Positions 1-12,689 of a stretch of DNA of 64,000 nucleotides are shown piece by piece. Both the position numbers and the translations under genes were made by a program. The notes under the pieces are model-generated. The model saw only the letters and a list, made by a program, of their open reading frames with translations, ran no database searches and was not told the DNA's origin. How positions within the stretch are numbered: the first letter of the stretch is position 1; each line of letters opens with the position of its first letter. The DNA is taken from the NCBI RefSeq assembly GCF_964204645.1, contig NC_134027.1:27206485-27270484 (forward strand). Reading direction: 5' to 3'. Origin of the DNA: Tubulanus polymorphus (taxonomy: Eukaryota > Nemertea > Palaeonemertea > Tubulaniformes > Tubulanidae).

Positions 1-115
1 CCGACACATCTCACTCACCGACTGTGTATTAATATATGACGTCACCAACGTTCAGTCGAGCTTGGGCAGTTTAACGGTGGAAAATGTCACCATGTATTCT
101 ATTCATAAGTTTTAG

Positions 116-215
116 CTAGCCAGAAGTCTAATCTGGCCTGGCCGAAGGGCAAGACGATCGCCTCTGATACAGCGGCTCCCGAGATCGAATCCTTGGAAAA
201 TGAATAAAGGTTATG
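116..215 (+). repeat. tRNA-like fragment, possible SINE head
   Basis: TGGCCGAAGG at 139-148 resembles a Pol III A box of Leu/Ser tRNA type, and GAGATCGAATCC at 181-192 resembles a B box. Their spacing of about 40 bp fits a tRNA-derived promoter. No clean cloverleaf closes around them and I see no poly-A or microsatellite tail, so this is a decayed SINE or tRNA pseudogene at best. Confidence 0.3.
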
Positions 216-2427
216 GATTGGTTCACATTAGGTTAGGTTTATTGAATGTCATTGTAATTTTTCCGAGTCTCAAAACAGTTTTCAGCTGTAGCCAAATCTC
301 TCCCACAAGGGATATCTTTACATCATTTTCACCTTATTTGAATTTTCATCTGATATGAAATTCAAATATGGCTCAGAAATGCCATAGTTTCGCTTTCATC
401 AAGGGCAGAAATTATAGATGACGAATAACTATGAGTAAGAGCTGAACTGGGAGAGCTCTCTCTCTCTTTCTCTTTCTTTCTGTGTGCGTCACATGAGCGG
501 TATATTCTGTTATCTATGTGATTCCATCTTAATGGCCGGATCATAGCTAAGCATGTGCAGAAAGACAAAATGCTTTCTTAATCTGACTTGCATGAAACCA
601 GTAACCTTAGCTGCCCGACTGCTACAGGACTGTTTTATCCAACTGATCATATCTGTATAAATGGTCGGATAAGAACGTGTTGTATTTGCAATCATCAACT
701 GAATTTTAGAATCACAAATTATAGCTAGCTATCCGCTGCTGTCATTTGTGTTAATGTTGAAATATACGTCTCATTAAAAACCTGTTTATCTTTAGAAAAA
801 GGTCGCGTCGAATCATGAAAAAAAGAGAAACCGGCTGCACGACCATCATCCAGTCTCGTGTAGTGATGTTCGGAGTTCGTCACGCTACGCGGAGCCCTCC
901 TAAATTCACACACAACTCGAGTGGGCGTTTGTAACAAAAAACTTTAACTCGAATTGAGCAGCGAAACGTTAAAACAATCAGCTTTAAATTGAACGATGTC
1001 AAACGGTCCAGAGATTCTATTTAGAAATGTTTAAACTGTGACTATTTATCAATAATTTGTCGTTTGTTCAAGTTGAAAGCGTTCACCAGAAAATCCTCTC
1101 AAAGCACCTTTTACAATAATTGTTAATCCGGTGTCCTGTGAAAAAGAGAACTCAATGACCCAACAACCAAACACTGAGATTTCACATTCAGTTGCTAGGT
1201 CGGAGTCGGTGTGGGCTGTAACTATTCGTTGACAGTCCAGCATCACCGAACAGCAGAGGAGGGTATCGGGGTCCTCAGAAAATCTTACAGGATATTTTAC
1301 CTCTCACATCTCATCTGAGCATTTCTGAGGCTGGACATCAAATTAACTTTTAGCCCTAAGTAAGAGGATCCTATTATATTTGAATTTTGTCCATGCACCA
1401 CTCAAGTGGTCGATCGGATCCCTCTTGATAACCCGGATACCATTTCGATATTTGACTGTTTGTCTCAGACGTTTCTGTGATATAGATATATGAATGACAT
1501 GACGTCATCAGTCTCTGCAATACTACGTTTATCTGGTGCGTTCAGCTGATTGATGAGATATAAAAACTGTGGTCAATATTGATGATATTTTTGTAGGTTG
1601 TAACATGCATGATTGATTCTCTCTGAGACTGGATGCTAGTCTGGGTCTCACTGTGAGAGGCTGACAGTATTCTGACAGCCAAGACAGAAATATCAAACAT
1701 TAAAAAAAACGTTTTCTTTTCGTTTCGAGTCACGAATTTATTCATTTCAAAGCGATGCTTGATAAGTAAACAACTTTGAAAATATAAATTCAATTTTTTT
1801 TACAATTTATATCTAATTCAATCTAACTTCATCTATTTCTAAATTCTAAAATAGGCCTTCAACGTTCAAAACAGGAATGCACAAAAATATGTATTCCAAA
1901 ATGCGCGGATATTGAAAGTATTTTTCGAGTCGGAATAAACAATAAGTTTTCTTGATAAGTAATTTTCGAGGTTTGTTTCGAGTTCGGAATAAACCTCAAA
2001 TTCTTTTCTACAAATATGTTCTCAGATCGACGGTATGAAGACGATGTTGCTGCTGTCAGCGCCACACACAGTGTTCGGTTACCAGGCTGTGGTAGTAGTC
2101 GCTATCATCATTCACCCGCTCATCTATTGTTCCGTGCTACTGTTATTTTAACCGTTTAATCTCAATTCAAATCGCAATCTAAATTTCAAATTCTAATCTA
2201 AGAAGATCAAGATCGTTGAGAGATTAGCTAATCTAAGTTAGAGCATAGCTTTGTGTTCATATTTGATCGACAAGTTTCTAATTCTTTCCTGATGAGAACA
2301 AACTGCATTCGATCGCTTTATTTATAAAATCTCCAACACTTTTCCATGTTTAGAAAATGAGCATGATTTATTATTCTATCATACTACACATTACTCCAAA
2401 CGGTTAATACTGTTATTTCAATTGAAT

Positions 2428-2562
2428 CCCTCTCCCTCTCCCTCTCCCCCTCCCTCTCCCTTTCCTGGCTCTCCTGGCTCTCCTGGCTCTCCCTCTCCCT
2501 CTCCCTCTCCCTCTCCCTCTCCCTCTCCCTCTCCCTCTCCCTCTCCTTCTCCCTCTCCCTCT
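2428..2562. repeat. (CCCTCT)n / (CTCCTGG)n simple repeat
   Basis: A pyrimidine-strand block of CCCTCT hexamers, interrupted at 2463-2490 by three CTCCTGG-type units. The hexamer keeps a Pro-Ser frame open, so the apparent 60-residue reading frame across it is an artefact of the repeat. Confidence 0.95.
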
Positions 2563-4113
2563 ACAAAACTCAAAAACTCATTGATCATTTTTCTACGTTT
2601 GTAATGTGTTACGTTTTGACGTCATTGACGTTAGCTATTATGCGGTACCCGGAAGCAACGTTTAATTACGGAACGTATGATAAATTATTGCGCAAGTTAT
2701 CTCTCATAGCGACAACAGGTGTCCTCAATGGCAGGCGACAGTTTTAATAAAATCGTTACAACATTAACTTATCTCTCATTCAAAATTCAATAAGCTGCAA
2801 AGAAGTAAAAATCATCTGTTTATTCAGTGTTATTTCTTGGACGCGACCTCCGAGACGATCTGTCTGATATGTAAATACGGGATTCACTGCGGCATTAATT
2901 TTAGAGATTATGACTGAAACTGAATTTACAAACAGACGATTATTAGTTCGACTCGACTGGCGGACAATAAACTGTGAAAATTGATGCGTTCCTTCGCATT
3001 GTTGACGTTTTGTTGATTCAATTTGTTCTTTCCAGTTTGATATTGCGCAGTTTGTATAGTGAGGCTTGTAATGCACATGTAATACGTGTTAAGATGGAGA
3101 ATTTAGTAGAATCAATTTGAGTGTAAATTCTGTTCTTTACACTTCAGTGAATTGGATATACAAAAAACCAATAGCCCATTTTAAGGTTTGGTCTCGCGCT
3201 CGAAATGTCGTCTAAAATAAATACAATTTCGGTGACTTTTTCCACAATTCGCATCGTAAAAAATATAACGGGTCTTTATATTTGTGACAGCTGTTTGTGA
3301 TAAGGTTCATGCATTTCAGACGTTGCAGCAAATCAGGGAGTATTTCAAATTCTATGATTCCTGGACCGATCCAAATTATCAACTGTGAAATCAAAAAGAT
3401 GCGACACGCAAGCAACTGGTGGAGTGCCATATTGCATCGAGAAAATACCGGGAAAACAAGAGTCCCACCGATAGAGATAATTAGTTTCTGAAGACAGTTT
3501 CTACAGACGCCGAAACCTATCAGATCGCACTCAACAAAAGGAGCGAAATCAGTATTTCAGATCGCCAGTAACACATGGTGTTAGAATAATATTCACCATC
3601 ACGACATTACGATGTGTAAGTTAGATAGGTTTATTGGGAGAATGATCAGCCAGAAATCCAGCGACGTTTCTGCAACACGCCGCGACCTGTGATAACGGGT
3701 CTATCGGCCTGAAATATCTAAAACACATTCGGGTCATTGTTCGACGACGGCTTCGTGCAGTTTTCCGTTTCGATCGTGACTAGCGTAGTTTCATACGGCG
3801 ATTATTCTTCATCTGCGGTGAGACGCGCGACGCAGAACGTCGTTCATTGTCACAAATCAATCAAGTTTATATAATACAGGCCAAATGCGCCGAATTTATT
3901 TTATTGAGAAACAAACATGCTCTAAACTTCTTGAAGGCCACCAGAAAATCTGGTGCCTACAACGGATATCCGGACTCCGAGATATAATGGGTTCGAGCCT
4001 ATGCACATGACTTCAAAGATAGTCTTTTCAAAATGAAATATTCCCACGTCTGAAAGAATGAAATAACAGACAAGTGAATGTAGCAACTCGCTCTGATTGT
4101 ATTGCGTCTATTT

Positions 4114-4160
4114 GGAGAGGGAGAGAGAGGGAGAGAGAGGGAGAGAGGGAGAGAGAGAGG
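4114..4160. repeat. GA-rich simple repeat
   Basis: Short purine-only run of GGGAGAGA units in otherwise unique DNA. Confidence 0.9.
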
Positions 4161-4779
4161 TGAAATAAAAGACGTTAGTCTACTAGAAAAATACTGACAC
4201 CCCCTCGTGACAGTAATTGGATCAATTCTAAGTTATTTAACTTTGTTCCTGACGTTACATTAAGGGTTCCGGGTTGATACAGTGTGCTGCGCGTAACGCA
4301 CACCAATCGAGGTAAACCATTAAACACGTGTCATATACAATAGGATGCGACTAGTTGGCACACGTGCACACTAGCGCACACTAGTCAACCCCGAATTAGA
4401 AAAAAACATTCAATAAATTGGTGAGAATTTATACGGTTTGTTCTGTGGCGTTGTCAACCGACTGCCATCACGATTGGAGTTATATTAGTTTTGTATAGGG
4501 AACGCGTGCGCCATGGAATAGGCACCATCCAGTTACTGCTGTTTAAATCTATTCAAAATCGTATTACAAAACGGTTAAATTTCGAATTAAATTTGTCTCT
4601 AGGCCCAGTTCAGATATGAACATACGGTCTTGAGGTGTTATATTAGTGATAGAGCCAAAAGGCTGGACTCCGAGTCTTGACGGTGTCAGCTCCACCGACG
4701 ACAGTTGCGCAGTCTTAAGATTTTTCTATTAGCCTATATATAGACAATGAGCATGTTGGTTCTATTGTCAATCTTACGA

Positions 4780-6010
4780 TTTAAGACCGGTCTAAAATCA
4801 TTTTGGTTCTATAACTAATCAAACATTTAAAGAACAATCTAAGCTGATTTTGGTTTTATAACCAATTTTACAAATTCAGACCAGTTTAAGCTGATTTTGG
4901 TTCTATAACCAATCTAACAACTTAAGACCAGTCTAAACTCATTTTGGTTTTATCACCAATCTAACAACTTAAGACCAGGCTAAGCTCATTTTGGTTCTAT
5001 AGCCAATCTAACAAGTTCAGAAAAGTCTAATCTCATTTTGGTAAACAACTTAAAACCAGTCTAAGCTCATTTTGGTTCTATAACCAATCTAACAACTTCA
5101 GAAAAGTCTAATCTCATTTTTGGTTCTATAACCAATCTAACAATTTAAGACCAGTCTAAGCTCATTTTGGTTCTATAACCAATCTAACAACTTCAGAAAA
5201 GTCTAATCTCATTTTTGGTTCTATAACCAATCTAACAATTTAAGACCAGTCTAAGCTCATTTTGGTTCTATAACCAATCTAACAACTTCAGAAAAGTCTA
5301 ATCTCATTTTTGGTTCTATAACCAATCTAACAATTTAAGACCAGGCTAAGCTCATTTTGGTTCTATAACCAATCTAACAACTTCAGAAAAGTCTAATCTC
5401 ATTTTTGGTTCTATAACCAATCTAACAATTTAAGACCAGTCTAAGCTCATTTTGGTTCTATAACCAATCTAACAACTTCAGAAAAGTCTAATCTCATTTT
5501 TGGTTCTATAACCAATCTAACAATTTAAGACCAGTCTAAGCTCATTTTGGTTCTATAACCAATCTAACAACTTCAGAAAAGTCTAATCTCATTTTTGGTT
5601 CTATAACCAATCTAACAATTTAAGACCAGTCTAAGCTCATTTTGGTTCTATAACCAATCTAACAACTTCAGAAAAGTCTAATCTCATTTTTGGTTCTATA
5701 ACCAATCTAACAATTTAAGACCAGTCTAAGCTCATTTTGGTTCTATAACCAATCTAACAACTTCAGAAAAGTCTAATCTCATTTTTGGTTCTATAACCAA
5801 TCTAACAATTTAAGACCAGTCTAAGCTCATTTTGGTTCTATAACCAATCTAACAACTTCAGAAAAGTCTAATCTCATTTTTGGTTCTATAACCAATCTAA
5901 CAATTTAAGACCAGTCTAAGCTCATTTTGGTTCTATAACCAATCTAACAACTTCAGAAAAGTCTAATCTCATTTTTGGTTCTATAACCAATCTAACAATT
6001 TAAGACATGG
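4780..6010 (+). repeat. 95-bp dimeric satellite, transposon-derived core
   Basis: From about 5046 to 6003 the sequence repeats with a 95-bp period. GAAAAGTCTAATCTC recurs at 5101, 5196, 5291, 5386, 5481, 5576, 5671, 5766, 5861 and 5956, with almost no differences between copies. Each 95-bp unit is two related halves of about 47-48 bp: one has CTTCAGAAAAGTCTAATCTC, the other TTTAAGACCAGTCTAAGCTC. Both end in TTGGTTCTATAACCAATCTA. The left flank (about 4780-5045) holds diverged single 47-bp monomers. The monomer resembles the core of the palindromic elements at 30.8, 60.3 and 61.6 kb. No protein is encoded. Confidence 0.95.
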
Positions 6011-6852
6011 TTCAAGGCAATTTTACAACCTCAGTTTTAGGTCGAATTGCGAAAACAAGTTCAGTTTCATAGATCTGGGTGCATTATAAAATATGTCACT
6101 TGATTACTTTACAATTTATCGATTGAGGATCGATTCTGCGACAAGTCGTTTGAAACACAATAGGATGATGAACCATATTTCTGTTCTATTCGTTTCCTGC
6201 AGCCGTTTTTAGATTTTAGAACAATTAAAAATAGAGTGGGCGGTTTGGGACTTTTTTTGCGACGTAAACGTGGTGATAAATTTAGCACAGATTGGTGAAA
6301 CATGACATTGAACAGTGGTCCATCGTGTAGGGCCAGTTACTTCAAATACTCCTGGATGAATAACGATTTTTAAATTATAACTGGTCGCCAGATTTTACGT
6401 GACTATTTGAAGCTGTAACGGTTGTTTATTTCCGCCTGTTTCCGGCATTTTACGACATGGCGTCTGAATTGTTGAAAAAAACACACCACGTGACCGGGTC
6501 ACCACCAGCGACTGTCACGTGTCCTGGAAAGTAAAATCGAATAGTGACACGCACCTCGCGAACTGATAACCATGTCGTTCTAATAAAATAACAATCTCAA
6601 ACAAAAAGCACTTGTTAACTAAAAAAATATACATTTCTGAACTCGTTATAAATTAATTTATTTCTCGTACGATTTACATTTTGTCACAAAGATTAATCAA
6701 CGCGCGCATTACAATATCAGAGATAACCTGTTATCTTATCATCACGAGATTTTACAATGGAAATTATGCATAAAAAGATGCACCGGTCATATTTCAAAAT
6801 ATAGAAACATCTCCCGCACTTCTATCAGTTCTCTCGTGAAATCTTGGGCCCT

Positions 6853-6961
6853 GGGCCCAGTTTCACAGAAGGGATTAAGGCCTAAATCGATTTAAGATAA
6901 ACTGAATAAATAAAGATATTAAATCGATTAAAGAGTTAAACCTTTTTGTGAAACTGGGCCC
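6853..6961. mobile_element. palindromic foldback element (GGGCCCAGTTTCACA ends)
   Basis: The left end GGGCCCAGTTTCACAGAAGG is matched in inverse orientation by the right end, which reads GTGAAACTGGGCCC. The middle also contains inverted ATCGATTTAA / TTAAATCGAT. At about 109 bp it is far too short for a transposase, so it is best called a MITE or foldback repeat. Confidence 0.75.
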
Positions 6962-7359
6962 TGTAATCAGGCGAACTGCTTTTACACCAGGTAAGTACGG
7001 CTCCTCCACAAAGAACTATTTGAAAAAGAAGCTTGAAATTCATCATTCGCGCTATAATTAACTATTTATGCGATAAACCTTTACACAAGCGATCAATATT
7101 TCATTAATCCGAATTCACTTAATTAATAGAACGTGTTATCCGGTAATTTTCTGTTGTAATCGCTATTTCCGAGACAAGATCCGACCCGAGGTCTGAAAAT
7201 ATCCGCCGGCTACCAGTTTATTATCCTTATTAACTCGACGAGTAGAGCTTCTTTCCTTTGTTAGAATGACGATAAGCAGCGAAATAGAAGGGCGAAGTAT
7301 GACAGAAGCTGACCAAGTACAGAGTTAGAGAACTAATAACTAAAACGAGAATAAGGGCA

Positions 7360-7464
7360 CAGAGAGAGACAGAGAGAGAGAGACAGAGAGACAGAGGCAG
7401 AGAGAGAGAGAGAGGGGAGGAGGGAAAGAGAGAGAGAGAGAGAGAGAGAGGAGGGAGCGAGAGA
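7360..7464. repeat. GA-rich microsatellite
   Basis: About 100 bp of AGAG/ACAGAG repeats with purines almost only on the + strand. Confidence 0.95.
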
Positions 7465-7718
7465 CTTGTGAGGCTACAGTGTCTACATTACGCTAATTAC
7501 GTTTCGAAATCAAAGCAACATCTGACAAAAATGAATTCAACCGGAATAAAACGAGCCGTAGGAAAAAGTGACACAAATTAAAACACAGAATTCTAGCAAC
7601 TTGACGGAGTTTGGACTCGATTTGTTGTAACACACTTTCATATGAGTAAAAGCCTTACGTATTATTGTAAGAGTCCCACAAGAATAATAAGAGGCCTAAT
7701 AGTCAACATCAGGAATCC

Positions 7719-7833
7719 TGGGCCTGGTATTATAGACTGGTATTACCTTTAACACGGAGGTTAACTTTAATTGAAAATGAATTAGTGTTAAATAAACGGG
7801 TTAAAGTTAATACGAGTCTATAAAATCGGGCCC
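7719..7833. mobile_element. palindromic foldback element (GGGCCTGGTATTATAGACT ends)
   Basis: The left end GGGCCTGGTATTATAGACT is mirrored by the right end AGTCTATAAAATCGGGCCC. Inside, TTAACTTTAA pairs with TTAAAGTTAA. Same architecture as the 6853-6961 element but a different subfamily. A related end sits at 62659-62758 in a USP19 intron. Confidence 0.7.
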
Positions 7834-10800
7834 TGAAGTATTCCTGAAGATGACTGATAGGATGTTGAAATAAACTACTAGCTCACGGAAACTTTTCAGA
7901 CTCGTTTTCCAGTTTTCATTTTATAGGATTTTATATTAAGGTTACAACATGGAATCTGATTGTTTTATCAATAATGTTGATTGATAAAATTGCAATTTCA
8001 TCCCCATCTCTTTTGCGTTCTTTAAGTATCAAAGTCCAAAACAAGCGGATAATAAAACATAGACATTAACTGTATTAATCTGTTTAACCGTTATAAAAAA
8101 TCCCACACTATAAGACGGAAACGTAGAGTCCGAAATTTCCCGTGTAGTTTGGGATTTTATATCATCGTTAAAACTCGGCAGTGTATCAACAATGGTTGAA
8201 CGACACTTTTCTTTCGATCCAACCCCAAGACATTGAATTCTTTTCCGCGTTTCAGTTTTCTCTAGATAAATAAATCTTGATTGAAATATCATCGAATACG
8301 AATTGAATGAGAAGGAAATTGAATTGAATCTTATTGAGACGTTGAAAAGAATGAAGTTGGATCTGCTGCGGTCTGCGCGTAACAAGACCTTTTAAAATGT
8401 GACTTTTGGCTTTTTTAAGCTTTATTGTTTACCGTCGATAGAAAACTGAACTGAATTGTTTAATTGAATAGAATTATAATCTGATAGTTAACACATCAAT
8501 TGAAGGGATATAATAGAAATAGCGTCTTCATCGTTTGACGTATGGTTCCTTCTGCTAAACAATATTATCTAACATTAACACGGTGGCGTCAGAGATGGAA
8601 CCGATCGCGCGTTCATTTCGAGTGGTTTTCCGTAATCCTCGCACAATAACGTAACTTATGCCTGCGTTTCACCCGATAAATTCAACGTTAACGTCGTTAT
8701 CAACGTTACGCGCACGTGATAACGGGCGGCTCCGTTAGCGTTCAGCCACTAGTTCCCGCGTAAAACATTCCCGCCCATTTCTGATGAAGCCGGTTGATTG
8801 GTCGCGTGTTGATTCCAGTAACCACTGTTCGGCCCGCTGCATTACGAATTCAACCTGGAAATGGCTTTTTTCAAAAGATGTGTATCGTGGATATTAATTC
8901 TCCGCTATCGATCATTAAACTGGAACGAGTGATAAACATATTTAATTTGGCGAGACCGTATATAACTTCAGCGACTATCGCAATCAGGAATTATACGGGC
9001 AAGGCGTGTAGGAGAGAGATAAGGTAAGAACGATGCACTATCTGTAGCCGCGCAGGACGAGAGCCACTATCACCAACACTAGGGAGATACTGGTCAGATT
9101 AAGATAGGGTCCCGATTATCGAGGATATTCCGACTCTGACAACTTCAGAGCTTGCCGTCGCGGCTCGACGATGCTACAGTTTTTCGATGCTTATTTTATG
9201 ATATGTCTTCAATGACAAGATAAAAAGCATATTTATTATACTTCGAGAAATTTAGCTGGAGAAGGATTTTTCGGCAATTCGGGATCAGTGAACACGACTC
9301 TGTAGGGAGATACTGATATCATTACTCATTCATTGTGACACTCTAAGCCGATCTGGTTTATAGTAAACCATACATCGCGCTACTATAGCTTTTTTATTTA
9401 TCAACGAAAATCGGTGCGGATTAATTTGGTAAAAACGAGAAAAAAAACGAACGGAAAAACGTTTCATTCAAAATTTGCTTATCGAAGTTTTTTTTTTATC
9501 GAACTTTATTTTGGACATTTTGATTGGCAAACTCGAGTATAATCTGAATATATCGTAAGTTCCTCGTGTTGGTATCAATCATTAGTGGCTCGCGGCTGGT
9601 ATATCGGTATGTCTTATTTCATTTTATATGTTAGTTTTATTATCATATCTTTAAATTAAACTTGTATTTTATGATATCTGTTGTGCAATATAATGAAGGC
9701 CTAAATTTTGACTTACACCGGTAAAATTTCGTCGAGTATTCGGAAATTTTCATCAAAGATTTTATTTTGCTTCGTGAACACTTTTCATCACATATAGATA
9801 TATAATTAGAACCAAATGGACTTCACTCTGACAATGTTTCCCAGGCGACCCATGTCAGCTCTGAAAACAAATTCTGATTTTTAACGATATTTTCTAAAAG
9901 ACTGTTGCGATATTTAAGTGTGAATGGTTAATGAATGCTGCCTATCAATTTTCGTGCGGTTAAATTAAAAACCTATTTCATCATTGATCATCATCCCGAC
10001 CACAGATTTCTAGGCGCGCGCGCCAACACCTTCTTAAAACATACGCTTCGCGTGCAAGGCCGCGTGGATCTTTACAAAATCTATATCAAAGTCAGTATGA
10101 GACAGTTTTTATCTTCTCGCCGCCTGTATCGAACAGAGAGGAGTTCGGGAACAATTAAAACTGCAGTAACTGACTACCTACGGCGTAATTCTATATCTAA
10201 ATACCGCGTTCTTTATTTTAAATGGCGCTTTATTTTATAAAGACGCCCCGGCGCGACTTTATAATGACGACAAACTGTCGTAAGGTATAATCGGAGGTTA
10301 GACCAGAAATTGTTAAGTTAGCGGCAGAGACTGGATGAGACCGGTGTCGGTATTAGATCGACGAGTGGCGGACAATACGGTCCTGAATCTCAGTGCGTGT
10401 CAGAACGGCGCCCGGTCCCAGGCGTGCACTGTTTCTGCAGCTCACGCAGGTGCACACAACGGACCCGATCGCCACCCGCTGCATCCGGTTAACTTTTAAA
10501 TCCGTGACTTCACCTGCAAAGTTTGAAAAAAAAATGGGAAAAAAATTCGGCGTCAATTTGACTTACTTTTATCGCGAACATTTTTGTGCACGCGTGAAAA
10601 TAAGAGTTGTTTGAAATGCGAGAAGGAGAAACGCTATGAAGTTTTTAATTTGGTTGCGTGAAATTTTGTCGAATCGATTTATACTTGGTTTACTAAATTT
10701 TATTCGGCAAATTCTTGGTCTTTCTTATCTACAAAAGTCAATTCGGTTTTTCAAAAATATATACACGTTAAATAATGAATATAGTTGGATATTGCGTGTG

Positions 10801-12689
10801 AGCAGAGGTATAGGGGAGGTATAGGGGAGGTATAGGGGAACGTGTGAAAAGTCTCCTGATTCTACTGGCAGAAATTTGAAATTCAAAAATGATAAAAGCA
10901 AGAAATACTCAGGACATTACAAGACAGTAGTTGGACTTTATTTTCTACTTTTCATTCATGATTTTTTTTCAATGTTGGTTATTTTTGTCAGGGTGGACAC
11001 GAGACGAGTCGGGTGACGGATCGGGTCGTCACTGCGTTTCAAATACAATTCATACCATTGAAAACTATCATCACCTTTTGATGGAAACCAATGTTTCCGA
11101 GTTCCCAACAACCACAAAACCGCGCTACTGTCAGTCGCACCCGCTTTCTATTTCAAAACATTAAAAAAACGATAACAAAAGTCAAAAACCGTCGAGCAAC
11201 AACAGTGTTAAAAATACACACTCGAATTGTTAAAGCACAAATCGGAAACAACTGTCAAAATCCGATTGAAAAGGTGATTGAATTTATGACTCGTAAACAA
11301 TACGTTCGATTCTATACCCTCGGTTGGACGCCAGAGATGATCCAATTTCAAAGTCACCTCCTTTTGTGATAGCGTCTTTATTTAATCGCTCGCTTGCCGA
11401 AGGTCGCTTTTACAATTCACGTAATTCACCGTAAGAAATTAAATCACAATTTTAGCATTTGAAATTCGAGAATCGCTTGGAGCCTTATCTCCATGCCGCG
11501 ACCAACGCGTACACGGCGACCAATTAAAATTATATTTCAATAAAGTTTTATTCAGTTGCACGCGTGCGCCACATCCGCACCCGAAACCACTGTTTCATAA
11601 ATACAAAAATTATCTCACAGTTCTTCATATTTTCGCTCGGATAAATACGATTTCAATTCGACTTTTGTTCCCTGTGAGATCTCGTGGCGATTTCTCATAA
11701 CCGCCGTTACGCGACCTGACGCATTCATCACAATTTCATTAGCACAAAAACCGTTTGTCATTTTTTTAACAAAGCCCAAACGGAGCCGAAACGGGGGTCT
11801 GTTTAACACGGCTTAATCCACCTCAAAATCGTCGTTAATCGCTGTAAAACAGGTGCGCGACGAAGACTCGATTACGGATCGTTTCATTCGAACAGTTCTC
11901 GTCTCCGTCTTCGGTTTCCGCTCGATTTTAAAATCTTAAAACTTCATTCGAGCAAAGATAATCTCGCGGTGCGACGTGTTATAAGAAAAAATTATGACTT
12001 CAATTTTTGTAACAAAAGCGTCTCGATCTCGAGAGCGTCGAAAACATTTCCATAATCTGAAATACGCAAAATTTAGCGAGTTTTAATTGCCTCAATCAAA
12101 CGCACTGCATTAGAGTAAAGCGTATAAATTTGGGAATTTACTAAAGCATAAAATTGAACAATAAGCATTTTTATTCTGTTAGGATTTTGTCGGTTTGGTG
12201 TAATGTGTTTATACTCGACTAACAGCTGTTAAACTAGGATCCGTGTTGAAAGAGATTCTGTTCCTAGAGAAACATCAATTTTACGGTCGATTTTAAGAAA
12301 AGTTCAATGAAGCGAGAATTGTCGTCTCGCGGGATTAGATCTATACACATCCGCACGAGTCAAAGATGGACAGAATTGGCCATGGATTCGTCTTGGCTCT
12401 CGTTCTAAGTGATCCCGCGGGATCTAGTCCCAGTCAAAAACGCGGTAATTCCGATTTTATGGAGGGTTTCTGACTCGGCGACGGGTGTCACTAAAATCCT
12501 CGCGAGATTCCAGATTTACATGTACTTAAATGGCTTTTCATAAGCGCAACGTTTGTACAAGATGGACAAATTTGGCCCATTATTCTGTGCGCTAGAGCGT
12601 ACTCAAACTTACAATGGACAGGCTTACCGTCATCTGTCGAGTGATGTCCCTTGAATATCTGTTCGTCTTAGACGATTCTTCATAAATCA

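Larger units (their letters stand above)
1..4650. other. gene-free region with simple repeats
   Basis: No open frame here resembles a known protein, and none is flanked by convincing splice sites in a usable phase. Visible content is AT-rich unique DNA, a tRNA-like fragment near 116-215, a CCCTCT block at 2428-2562, a GGGAGAGA block at 4114-4160, and three perfect TGACGTCA octamers (37-44, 1500-1507, 2617-2624). Two CACGTG E-boxes lie 36 bp apart at 4325 and 4361. It could be distal regulatory DNA of the GATA gene or plain intergenic DNA. Confidence 0.5.

Noticed and set aside
2422-2604. Pro-Ser-Gly repeat protein (60 codons)
   Set aside because: The frame is created by a CCCTCT simple repeat; no start context, splice sites or domain.
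4780-6010. CRISPR-like array
   Set aside because: Units are directly adjacent with no unique spacers, and the genome is an intron-bearing animal. It is a satellite.
8029-8385. 118-codon minus-strand frame
   Set aside because: No recognisable motif, no splice context, AT-rich composition like its surroundings.
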